Positions 17,083-24,566 of a stretch of 64,000 bases of DNA are shown in pieces. Below the pieces are notes generated by a model. It was not told the DNA's origin. It was given only the letters and a program-made list of their open reading frames with translations, and did not search any database. This DNA is from an uncultured Ruminococcus sp. (GTDB lineage Bacteria > Bacillota > Clostridia > Oscillospirales > Ruminococcaceae). The stretch spans positions 1 to 64,000 of the forward strand of contig CASEUJ010000002.1 of assembly GCA_949291125.1 (NCBI GenBank), written 5' to 3'. A program made the position numbers and the translations under genes. Each line of letters starts with the position of its first letter. The first letter of the stretch is position 1.

Positions 17083-18261
17083 TTACATGTAGGAGAAAAT
17101 TTTCATTTCAGTTTCTGCAACAGCCTTTTCAATCATTTCAGTAAAATCAAATCGGCTTTGTGCACGCGTGATTTCCGCCAGTGACGGACGCACTTTGGGG
17201 TGCTTTGGTGTGAAGACAGTGCAACAGTCTTCATAAGGGAGTGTCGATGTTTCAAACGTGCCAATCGCACGCGCCGTTTCGACGATCTCGGTTTTATCGA
17301 GCCCGATTAGCGGACGGAACACCGGAATACGGCTGACAGCATCGGTGCAAGCGATTGCCTGCATGGTCTGGCTTGCAACCTGTCCGACGCTTTCGCCGGT
17401 GATCAAGGCAAGACAATTGTCCTTTTCTGCGATTTTCTGGGCAATCTCCATCATCAGCCGCCGCATGATTACCGTAAAGTATTCCTCCGGACAATGCGTT
17501 TTGATTGCCTCCTGAATCTCTGTGAACGGAACGCAGAAGAAGGCGATGTTGCCGCAGTACGGTGTCAGTTCCTGACAGAGCTGTTCCACCTTTTCCTGCG
17601 CCCGGTCAGAAGTGTATGGTGGGCTAACATAGTGGATTGCGGCAATCTGTACGCCACGACGTGCCATGCGATAACCAGCAACGGGACTGTCGATACCGCC
17701 AGAGAGCAGAAGCAATGCCTTACCGCTGCTGCCCACTGGGAGTCCGCCAGCACCTTTCAGGTTTGCGCCATGTACAAATGCGTTGGTGTCACGGATCTCT
17801 ACCATGACTGTCACATCCGGATTGCGCACATCGACCGTCAGATGTGGATATGCCTCGGATAAAATGCCACCAAGCTGTGCGCAGATTTCTGGCGATTTCA
17901 GTGGGAATGCCTTATCCGCACGCTTTGCCTCTACTTTAAAGGTGTTTGCATTGATCAGCACCTCTTCCAGATATGGGACAGCTTTTACTGAAATATCCTT
18001 CATGGTCTTTTCACAGATGCATGCGCGGCACAATGTTGCAATGCCGAATACGCGCTGCAGATCATCCAACACTTCGTTCAGATCGATCTCGTCGGCTTTT
18101 GGTTCAATATAAATCGTAGATTGTGCTTTTGTCAGGCGGAATGTGCCAAATCTGCGCAGTCTGCGGCGAAGGTTTTTCATAAGGATATCTTCAAAGGTAT
18201 TGCGATTGAGCCCTTTGAGCGCCATTTCACCGTATTTTGCCAATATCAGTTCATTTGTCAT
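17083..18261 (-). CDS. thiI: tRNA 4-thiouridine synthase ThiI
   Basis: 392 residues: an N-terminal ferredoxin-like/THUMP region (about 1-165) and a PP-loop adenylation domain with LLLSGGIDSPVAGY. The enzyme activates U8 of tRNA for sulfur transfer and can feed thiamine synthesis. The C-terminal rhodanese domain of E. coli ThiI is missing, as in Bacillus, where a dedicated cysteine desulfurase supplies the sulfur. The desulfurase gene lies directly upstream here, which supports that pairing. It is preceded by AGGAG and followed 12 bp later by pncC. Confidence 0.95.
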   Translation of the reverse strand: MTNELILAKYGEMALKGLNRNTFEDILMKNLRRRLRRFGTFRLTKAQSTIYIEPKADEIDLNEVLDDLQRVFGIATLCRACICEKTMKDISVKAVPYLEEVLINANTFKVEAKRADKAFPLKSPEICAQLGGILSEAYPHLTVDVRNPDVTVMVEIRDTNAFVHGANLKGAGGLPVGSSGKALLLLSGGIDSPVAGYRMARRGVQIAAIHYVSPPYTSDRAQEKVEQLCQELTPYCGNIAFFCVPFTEIQEAIKTHCPEEYFTVIMRRLMMEIAQKIAEKDNCLALITGESVGQVASQTMQAIACTDAVSRIPVFRPLIGLDKTEIVETARAIGTFETSTLPYEDCCTVFTPKHPKVRPSLAEITRAQSRFDFTEMIEKAVAETEMKIFSYM

Positions 18262-18303
18262 TGCGACAACTCCTTTATGTAATAAAACATGGGGATATTA
18301 TTT

Positions 18304-19434
18304 TTAATGTACCAGTTCGTGTTGTGCAGACTGTAATCCTTCAACAAGTGCAAGAATATCTTCCTGGGTGTTTTCTGCGCAAAAGCTGATGCGCAGTGCA
18401 CTGTCCACAGCTTCTGGTTTTGCACCAAATACCTCAAGTACGCCACTGCTTGCGCCTTTAGAACAAGCAGAACCGCTGGAAATGTAGACATCTCGCTTTT
18501 CAAGATAGTGTAGTACGATTTCTGAGCGATAGCCCAGTAGAGAAAGATTCAGCACATAAGGGGAGGCATTGGGAAGATTTCGGATCAGAACGCCATTCAT
18601 TTCGTTTAGACGTTCAATCAAGAAGCTGCGGAGTGCGAAAACGGATTCATAGCGTTCTTTCAAAGTTGGAGCCAGCTTTTTCACTGCCGCCCCAAATGCC
18701 GCGATCAGTGGAACGCTCTCTGTTCCCGGTCGGATCTTTTTTTCTTGATTCCCGCCGAATAAAATGGGTTTTATACGAACGCCCTGTTTGACATAAAGTG
18801 CACCGATTCCCTTGACACCATGCACTTTGTGACCGCTAATGGAAATGAGATCTGCACCAAGTGTTTTTGTCCGAAACGGTACCTTCAAAAAGCCCTGCAC
18901 TGCATCGCAGTGGGTGATCACTTCTGGGTCGCGTCGTTTCACTGCGTTGAATACTTCTTCTACTGGCATGCGATATCCGTTTTCATTGTTAACTAGCATT
19001 ATGCTCACCAAACAAGTGTCCGGATCAACTGCATGTAGAAAATCTGCGGCATGGTAGTTGCCATCATCACCCGGCATTACGCGAACGACTGTAAACCCTT
19101 GTTCTTCTAAGTAGGTGAGTGTCTGTCGGATGGAAGCGTGCTCAACAGCACTCGTTACGATCTTTTTGCGACGTCTGCCGTAGGAGGCTGTGATTCCGCG
19201 CAGTGCAAGATTATTGCTTTCAGTTGCGCCGGAAGTAAAATAGAGTTCCTGCGGCTTGCCACCGAGTGCGTCGGCTATTTGTTTGCGTGCCTGATCCATG
19301 ACGTGCTGTGCTTCCAGACCCATGCGATGGAGCGAAGAGGGGTTGGCATATGCTTGTATCACGCTTTTCATCATTGCTTCTGCTGCTTCTGCACACGGCT
19401 TTGTTGTGGCAGCGTTATCTAGATAGTGTTCCAT
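18304..19434 (-). CDS. Cysteine desulfurase (NifS/IscS-like), ThiI partner
   Basis: 376 residues, a class V PLP enzyme. It opens with YLDNAATTKP, binds PLP through the Lys of ISGHKVHG and has the mobile catalytic Cys in SSGSACSKG. It removes sulfur from cysteine as a persulfide. No Fe-S scaffold gene is adjacent; thiI follows 42 bp downstream, so tRNA thiolation is the likely sink, as for B. subtilis NifZ. A promoter with TTGCAC-17-TATAAT lies about 50 bp upstream and probably drives the nifS-thiI-pncC-srtB run. Confidence 0.93.
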   Translation of the reverse strand: MEHYLDNAATTKPCAEAAEAMMKSVIQAYANPSSLHRMGLEAQHVMDQARKQIADALGGKPQELYFTSGATESNNLALRGITASYGRRRKKIVTSAVEHASIRQTLTYLEEQGFTVVRVMPGDDGNYHAADFLHAVDPDTCLVSIMLVNNENGYRMPVEEVFNAVKRRDPEVITHCDAVQGFLKVPFRTKTLGADLISISGHKVHGVKGIGALYVKQGVRIKPILFGGNQEKKIRPGTESVPLIAAFGAAVKKLAPTLKERYESVFALRSFLIERLNEMNGVLIRNLPNASPYVLNLSLLGYRSEIVLHYLEKRDVYISSGSACSKGASSGVLEVFGAKPEAVDSALRISFCAENTQEDILALVEGLQSAQHELVH

Positions 19435-19484
19435 ATATCATTCCTCAGATTTAAAAAATCACAATATCTCTATGTTCTGGTACT

Positions 19485-19513
19485 ATTATATCACAAGTAC
19501 ACAGGTTGTGCAA
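19485..19513 (-). promoter_or_regulatory. Promoter of the cysteine desulfurase operon
   Basis: On the minus strand TTGCAC (19513-19508) and TATAAT (19490-19485) are separated by 17 bp, with the start codon 50 bp downstream. Confidence 0.7.
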
Positions 19514-19545
19514 GGGGGAGCTTCGACTAACCGGACATGTCTTTA

Positions 19546-19573
19546 AACAAAAAGCCCCGGCAAAGCCGAGGCA
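19546..19573 (-). terminator. Terminator of the tRNA-Leu gene
   Basis: GCCTCGGC-TTT-GCCGGGGC followed by TTTTTG on the minus strand, about 10 bp after the tRNA 3' end; one G-U pair in the 8-bp stem. Confidence 0.85.
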
Positions 19574-19583
19574 TTCATAAATA

Positions 19584-19670
19584 TGGTGCGGATAAGAGGA
19601 CTTGAACCTCCACCTCCTTGCGAAGACTAGCACCTGAAGCTAGCGCGTCTGCCAATTCCGCCATATCCGC
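19584..19670 (-). tRNA. tRNA-Leu (anticodon CAG)
   Basis: The acceptor stem GCGGATA/TATCCGC has discriminator A, and CCA is encoded (19584-19586). The anticodon arm CTAGC-TTCAGGT-GCTAG gives anticodon CAG. A long variable arm (TCTTCGCAAGGA) marks it as class II, and the T-loop GGTTCAAGTCC is canonical. It reads CUG codons. It has its own promoter and terminator and sits alone between glgA and the desulfurase gene. Confidence 0.97.
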
Positions 19671-19703
19671 ATGTTTTTCATGTCAAATCCAGCAACAATA
19701 AAT

Positions 19704-19732
19704 ATTATATCATAACATATAAAATTTGTCAA
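19704..19732 (-). promoter_or_regulatory. Promoter of the tRNA-Leu gene
   Basis: TTGACA (19732-19727) and TATAAT (19709-19704) on the minus strand, spacer 17 bp, about 33 bp before the tRNA 5' end. Confidence 0.88.
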
Positions 19733-19791
19733 GACGGAAATTTCAATTTTTTCGATTTTTTTGTTTACTTCCTAAAAAATGGAGATATATG

Positions 19792-19830
19792 AAAAAAGCA
19801 CTGTTTCTTATTAAAACACAGCGCTTTTTT
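19792..19830 (-). terminator. Terminator after glgA (bidirectional)
   Basis: An AAAAAAGC-A-CTGT / ACAG-C-GCTTTTTT stem with one internal mismatch and A/T flanks, 32 bp after the glgA stop codon. Confidence 0.75.
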
Positions 19831-19862
19831 CTTATTTATGATAAGTTTAAATGAATGTTAGC

Positions 19863-21326
19863 TTATCCCTGCATACCGCGAATGATCCAATCATACATGC
19901 CCTGATATTGCAGTGCCGAGCTGCCCCACGAGAAGTCTTGCTGCATACCGCGGCGAACGATATCATCCCAGTCATTGCGGCATTCAAAGTAGATCTTCTT
20001 TGCATAGTTGATGGTGTAAAGCAGGTCGTTTGCGTTATAGTGTGTGAACGTAAAGCCGGTACCGGTCTTTTCGTATTCATTATACGGAAATACGGTGTCC
20101 TTTAGCCCTCCGGTTTCGCGAACGATCGGCACTGTGCCATAGCGCAGGGAGATCAACTGAGTCAGACCGCACGGTTCAAACCGGGATGGTACGAGCATGG
20201 CATCTGCTGCCGCATAGAGTTTGTGTGCTAGCGGATCGGAATAGAAGATATTTGCCGAAACGCGATCCGGGTATTTCCCTTGGTAATAGCGGAACATATT
20301 CTCATACCGCTCTTCTCCGGTGCCGATGATAACAAACTGAGTAAATTCGTCGGTGATCCGGTCGGCAATCCAGTCTACCAGATCCAGACCCTTCTGGTCG
20401 GTGAGACGAGAGATGATCGCGATCATGAACTTGTTTTCATCTACTGGCAGTCCAAGCTCTTGCTGGAGTTCCTTTTTCGCTTCTTTTTTCTTTTCTACGG
20501 CATCCTTTACCGTATAGTGCACAGGGATCTTCGGATCTGTCTCCGGATTATAGACATCGTAGTCAATGCCGTTCAAAATGCCGCGCAGCGACTGGGAGCG
20601 TGCACAGAGCAATCCATCGAGCTGTTCGCCGTAATAGGGTGTTTTAATCTCTTCGGCGTAAGTTTCGCTGACTGTTGTGATGTAGTCGGCATATACCAGT
20701 CCACCTTTAAGCATATTAGCATCTTTCTTGAATTCCAGTTTGTCTGGTGTGAACATATAATCTGGAAGATTGGTGTTATAGACAAAATGCTTGATATCCC
20801 AGATTCCCTGGAACTTCAGGTTATGGATGGTCATGATGCTTTTTGTGCCCCAGTAGAAGCTGTGAGTAGCAAAAGTGCTGCGCAGGAATACCGGGATCAT
20901 ACCGGTCTGCCAGTCATGGCAATGGATGATATCCGGATGGAAACCGATAACCGGCATTGCCGCTAGAACCGCCTTTGAGAAAAAGATAAAGCGTTCAATA
21001 TCCCAGCGTGTCGAATCACTGTATGGACGGTCACATTTGAAGTAATACTCATTGTCAATAAAGTAGAAGTGTATGCCTTCATAGACATATTCCATAATGC
21101 CGACATGCAGGTTTTCCACATGTTGACCATAGTCCATATAGAAGTGACTGACATAGTGGAACTGACTGCGGTATTCCCACGGAATGCAGGTATAGTTCGG
21201 GATGATGACTCTGACGTCATATTCTTCTCGGTAGAGACTTTTCGGCAATGCGCCGACAACATCTGCAAGTCCACCGGTTTTGATGAAGGGGACACATTCA
21301 GATGCAGCAAATAAGATATTTTTCAT
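19863..21326 (-). CDS. glgA: Glycogen synthase (ADP-glucose type)
   Basis: 487 residues, GT5. The N-terminus ILFAASECVPFIKTGGLADV contains the KTGGL ADP-glucose-binding motif, and the C-terminal lobe has PSRFEPCGLTQLISLRYGT. It elongates alpha-1,4-glucan using ADP-glucose, storing surplus glucose from cellodextrins. No other glg gene is adjacent. The start is fixed by the canonical N-terminus, yet no Shine-Dalgarno lies in the normal position; AAGGAG is 31 nt upstream with a small hairpin between. The leader is described separately. Confidence 0.96.
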   Translation of the reverse strand: MKNILFAASECVPFIKTGGLADVVGALPKSLYREEYDVRVIIPNYTCIPWEYRSQFHYVSHFYMDYGQHVENLHVGIMEYVYEGIHFYFIDNEYYFKCDRPYSDSTRWDIERFIFFSKAVLAAMPVIGFHPDIIHCHDWQTGMIPVFLRSTFATHSFYWGTKSIMTIHNLKFQGIWDIKHFVYNTNLPDYMFTPDKLEFKKDANMLKGGLVYADYITTVSETYAEEIKTPYYGEQLDGLLCARSQSLRGILNGIDYDVYNPETDPKIPVHYTVKDAVEKKKEAKKELQQELGLPVDENKFMIAIISRLTDQKGLDLVDWIADRITDEFTQFVIIGTGEERYENMFRYYQGKYPDRVSANIFYSDPLAHKLYAAADAMLVPSRFEPCGLTQLISLRYGTVPIVRETGGLKDTVFPYNEYEKTGTGFTFTHYNANDLLYTINYAKKIYFECRNDWDDIVRRGMQQDFSWGSSALQYQGMYDWIIRGMQG

Positions 21327-21483
21327 GATTCAGATACACTGTGCCTGTCGGCACATACTCCTTCCCCATGGAATTGGAGATCAGCTTGCGAAATGTATGT
21401 ATACGCTGCCAGATCTCAGATAGCTTTCAAAACATCCTATAGAAATCCCTGTATGTGCCCACAGGCATGTATCAGTGACTTCT
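21327..21483 (-). promoter_or_regulatory. Structured glgA leader with competing helices around the ribosome binding site
   Basis: In the minus-strand RNA, 21466-21451 can pair with 21358-21343 (15 of 16), extended by 21473-21468 with 21338-21333, closing about 90 nt. Inside is a second stem, GAGATC (21417-21412) with GATCTC (21382-21377), capped by GCG/CGC. The AAGGAG (21363-21358) abuts the closing helix. Alternatively 21354-21350 and 21345-21341 form a local GTGCC-GACA-GGCAC hairpin that would bring AAGGAG nearer the ATG. This layout suggests a translational switch. No known riboswitch class was recognised. Confidence 0.55.
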
Positions 21484-21489
21484 GTTTAT

Positions 21490-21518
21490 ATTATACAACA
21501 TTTTGAGGAATACGTCAA
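21490..21518 (-). promoter_or_regulatory. Promoter of glgA
   Basis: TTGACG (21518-21513) and TATAAT (21495-21490) on the minus strand with a 17-bp spacer. The start would lie near 21483, giving a leader of about 157 nt. Confidence 0.85.
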
Positions 21519-21585
21519 GTGATTTTCAAAAAAACATATATGTTTTTCACAACTATCTGTCGCTTTTTGTAAATATTGTACAGAC

Positions 21586-22845
21586 TTAGATAGATGAGGC
21601 AGATTTGAATCGACATGGAAGTGTGGCAATAAAGCAGATGCCGTTTTCTCGGCATTGTGCACGCAGTGTTCCTCCATGTTGGCTTGCTGCTTTTTTTGCG
21701 ATAGATAGCCCAATGCCGTGTCCACCGGTTTCAGAAGAGCGTGCATTGTCCGGGCGATAAAATCGATCAAAAAGTCTGTTGCAGTCAATGCCGGGTTCTA
21801 AATGTGCTGTATTAAACAGTGTCAATGTTGCGTGTCTACCATTTCGTGTGAGTGAAATGCGAATCGCACCATTGTGCGACACATATTTTACGGCATTTTC
21901 TGTCAGTACTGAGATCATCTGCCGTAGCTGTTCTTCATACCCTTTGACAGAAATGTGTGGGGTGATATTGATTTGCATGGATACATTTTTTTGCGCTGCG
22001 ACTTCCTGGAATGGCTTTACAGTTTCTTCGACAAGTGTGCTGAAATCAAGAGACGTTTGTGCAGATTCATGTGCCAGTTCATCCATTTTGGAAAGCGTAA
22101 GCAGATTTCCGATTAGCTCACTCATGCGCTTGGTCTGCGTTGTAATATTTTCAGTCCAGCTGTTTTTGCCGTTTTTGTACTGCAGCACTTCTGCATTGGC
22201 GGAAATAATCGCAAGCGGTGTTTTCAACTCATGACTTGCATCTGTGATAAATTGCTTTTGCCGCTTGGCATTTTGTTCAAACGGACGGACGACATATCGC
22301 GAAAAGAACGCAAAGATCAATGTTACAAGAAAGATGATCAGAATTGCAATGCAGATCACGATCTGCATCGTAACATGACGAATGCTGAAAGATTCCGTAC
22401 AATCGAGAAAGATTACAGTATTGCCATTATTACTTTTGGTGATGCGATAGCGATATTGTTCAAGGTAACCTGTTTCATTGCCCCCTGCTATGGCGTCTTC
22501 TGCCAGTGACAGCGCAGTTTCCTCACCGACTGCGGCAATGTGATCAGTATTCATGTTGGAAAGTTGTGCTTGTTCATCGAAGTATACAATAAAATAGCGT
22601 GTGCGGAATTCAGACTCTTCATTAAATAGCAGGGGATGCGGAATATCATCCGTATAATCCTCATTTTTATACTCCTGAAATTCCGGAACCATGCCGCCGT
22701 TTAGGCTGATCAGCTGTGTCATCCCATCAGCCTGATGGGTGTTATACAGTGTGAGTGCACCATATAAAATGATTATGACAGCTAAGAATACACCTGATGC
22801 TGCGAAGAATACCATACAGATGAGTTTATATCGTAATTTTTTCAT
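21586..22845 (-). CDS. Sensor histidine kinase
   Basis: 419 residues. A transmembrane helix lies at about 8-34 and another at about 160-182, with an extracytoplasmic sensor of some 125 residues between them. The HisKA box is QFITDASHELKTPL with phospho-acceptor His205. HATPase motifs are NAVKYV, DRFYRPDNARS and GGHGIGLSIAK. The start codon overlaps the response regulator stop (ATGA), so the two are translationally coupled. The sensor domain has no motif pointing to a ligand. The three-gene operon begins with an alarmone synthetase. Confidence 0.94.
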   Translation of the reverse strand: MKKLRYKLICMVFFAASGVFLAVIIILYGALTLYNTHQADGMTQLISLNGGMVPEFQEYKNEDYTDDIPHPLLFNEESEFRTRYFIVYFDEQAQLSNMNTDHIAAVGEETALSLAEDAIAGGNETGYLEQYRYRITKSNNGNTVIFLDCTESFSIRHVTMQIVICIAILIIFLVTLIFAFFSRYVVRPFEQNAKRQKQFITDASHELKTPLAIISANAEVLQYKNGKNSWTENITTQTKRMSELIGNLLTLSKMDELAHESAQTSLDFSTLVEETVKPFQEVAAQKNVSMQINITPHISVKGYEEQLRQMISVLTENAVKYVSHNGAIRISLTRNGRHATLTLFNTAHLEPGIDCNRLFDRFYRPDNARSSETGGHGIGLSIAKKAASQHGGTLRAQCRENGICFIATLPCRFKSASSI

Positions 22846-23513
22846 ATAGATTCCACATCCTCTAATTGATAGTAATCTCCATATTGACGAATGACGACAG
22901 AAGCTTGAAGCTGCACCAGCTTATCCTGCAAATAAGAGATGTAAAGGGCTACAATTTGTGTATCATTTGCTTTTTTCCACAGTTTTTTCTGAAGTTCATT
23001 CGCGGAGAATCGTGTAGATTTGTGCTTCATAAACAGAGACAGAAGCTGCGTTTCTTTATGGCAAAGCCGCAGACTACTGACATCTGAATGCAGTTCACCC
23101 GTGGCACAATCCAACGTAATATTTCCGACAATATATACAGGATTCTGATAACTTGTATCACGCCGCAGTATGGCACTAAGTCTTGCCAAAAGTTCGCCGG
23201 CAGAAAACGGCTTTCCTAAGTAATCATCTGCACCAGCAGAAAGTCCGACGATACGATCTTCCACTTCTGCCTTCGCTGTTAAAAGAATCACTGGCGTGTA
23301 ATCTTCATTTTCACGCATTTGTCGGAGAACAGCAATGCCGTCTGCTTTTGGCATCATGATATCAAGAATGACCGCATCATATGCACCTGTTTTCAAAGCG
23401 TCAATTGTCTGTATACCGTCGTATACTGCTTCAACTTCGTATCCTTCCATTTTCAAAATCTCAACAATCGCCATAGAAAGGGATTTTTCATCTTCAGCAT
23501 ATAGAATTTTCAT
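22842..23513 (-). CDS. OmpR-family response regulator
   Basis: 223 residues. The receiver domain has the acidic pocket AEDEKS, phospho-acceptor Asp in VILDIMMPKADG, the Thr of LLTAKAE and the Lys of YLGKPFSAGELLAR. A winged-helix DNA-binding domain follows from about 125 (LCHKETQLLSLFMKH, YISYLQDKL). Partner of the kinase encoded directly downstream. Its ribosome binding site AGGAG lies inside the end of the alarmone synthetase gene, whose stop is only 4 bp before the ATG. Confidence 0.94.
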   Translation of the reverse strand: MKILYAEDEKSLSMAIVEILKMEGYEVEAVYDGIQTIDALKTGAYDAVILDIMMPKADGIAVLRQMRENEDYTPVILLTAKAEVEDRIVGLSAGADDYLGKPFSAGELLARLSAILRRDTSYQNPVYIVGNITLDCATGELHSDVSSLRLCHKETQLLSLFMKHKSTRFSANELQKKLWKKANDTQIVALYISYLQDKLVQLQASVVIRQYGDYYQLEDVESI

Positions 23514-23517
23514 GGTT

Positions 23518-24144
23518 TTACTCCTGATCTTGGCTTGAGTTACTGCGAATCATCTCACGAATTGTCTGCATCGTCAGATCGGTCGATGCCATTTCTTCTG
23601 CACATCGCAATAGTTCTGCACCGATCAATGTTGCATTTGGGATATGTTTTTTGTATCTCATCTGATGTTCTAAGCTTGCCCAACAGTCCATGGCGATTGT
23701 CCTCAGCTGAATCTCTACTTGAATAGAGGAAAACAAACCGCACATAAATGGCACACGCACAATCATGTGCAGGCTACGATAACCACTTGGCTTTGGTTTG
23801 GCAATATAATCTTTGATGCGGATAACTTCCCATCCTGTATGCTTGCGAATCTGATCAGCCATATGGTAGACATCACCGATAAATCGCATCACCACACGGA
23901 TTCCAATTACATCAGAAAGATTTTGAAGTGCTATTTCCGGTGTCGGGGTAAGGCTGCGACGTTTCAGTTTCTGACAGACACTTTCCGGGCTTTTGATTCG
24001 GCAGGAAAGGTGTTCTGCTGGGACATCGCCATCCTCCTGCGGAAGTGTATTCAAAAGCTGATGTAGCTGTTCCAGTAGTTTCGCTTTCAGCTGCACCAAA
24101 GTATCTGCATATATATTATAGAATTGAAGCTGTTTCGTTTGCAT
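23518..24144 (-). CDS. Small alarmone synthetase, RelA/SpoT domain
   Basis: 208 residues with only the (p)ppGpp synthetase domain. Visible motifs are DVIGIRVVMRFIGDVY, the substrate-binding KPSGYRSLHMIV, and the catalytic Gln/Glu strand VEIQLRTIAMDCWASLEHQ. There is no HD hydrolase or regulatory TGS/ACT domain, so it is a RelP/RelQ-like small alarmone synthetase. It makes the stringent-response alarmone from GTP or GDP and ATP. It is first in an operon with a response regulator and kinase. A second, related synthetase is encoded at 59351-60031. Its upstream region falls inside a dispersed repeat. Confidence 0.92.
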   Translation of the reverse strand: MQTKQLQFYNIYADTLVQLKAKLLEQLHQLLNTLPQEDGDVPAEHLSCRIKSPESVCQKLKRRSLTPTPEIALQNLSDVIGIRVVMRFIGDVYHMADQIRKHTGWEVIRIKDYIAKPKPSGYRSLHMIVRVPFMCGLFSSIQVEIQLRTIAMDCWASLEHQMRYKKHIPNATLIGAELLRCAEEMASTDLTMQTIREMIRSNSSQDQE

Positions 24145-24170
24145 GTATGATCTGCTCCTCCTTTTCTATG

Positions 24171-24321
24171 GGCAACGCCGCACAAAGAGCGTCTGATGGC
24201 TTTGCGTTCCATTTGTTTACATATAATATTCGCTCCGCTTTTTATTTTATCTGACGAAAAATCTGACGAGTTTATGCTCGTAGAGGACATCTGACACATA
24301 ATCTCTGTGCTGTATTGCCTA
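24171..24321. repeat. Dispersed intergenic repeat, copy A (MITE-like), upstream of GH9
   Basis: Begins GGCAACGCCGCACAAAGAGC and ends TGTATTGCCTA. It aligns along its length, with gaps, to the copy at 27244-27417, sharing ACAAAGAGCGTCTGA, ATTCGCTnCGCTTTTT, TTTATG and TATTGCCTA. The ends are imperfect inverted repeats (GGCAAC / TTGCC), and no coding capacity is seen. It occupies most of the 422-bp gap between the alarmone synthetase and GH9 genes; 24322-24465 holds no gene, only the CTTACACAAAAA motif at 24428-24439. Confidence 0.65.
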
Positions 24322-24465
24322 TACAAATAAGCATATTGTAAAAATGTGTCCAACCAGTGACAAAATGGAAGGCTCCGAATGATAAAATGAAGAAAGTTCC
24401 GGCGTGATCCTGAATGAAAAATAGCAGCTTACACAAAAATAAGAACTTAATTTACGAAAAAGATG

Positions 24466-24494
24466 TTGACTTTTTCATGATTATCCCGTATAAT
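24466..24494 (+). promoter_or_regulatory. Promoter of the GH9 cellulase gene
   Basis: TTGACT (24466-24471) and TATAAT (24489-24494) with a 17-bp spacer; transcription would start near 24501, leaving a 66-nt leader. CTTACACAAAAA lies 26 bp upstream of the -35 box. Confidence 0.83.
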
Positions 24495-24566
24495 TAAAAA
24501 TATATTGTAGCTTTTCGACAAAAGACTTCGCAGGATAAGATCGGCGAACTAGAAAGGAATCGTTTT

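Noticed and set aside
20280-20966. A 228-codon plus-strand frame inside glgA
   Set aside because: Antisense shadow of a well-defined glycogen synthase; no ribosome binding site or family pattern.
21327-21352. An upstream ORF in the glgA leader (MCRQAQCI, ending 3 nt before the glgA ATG)
   Set aside because: The AAGGAG is only one base from its ATG, too close for normal initiation, and the frame lies within the stem structure.
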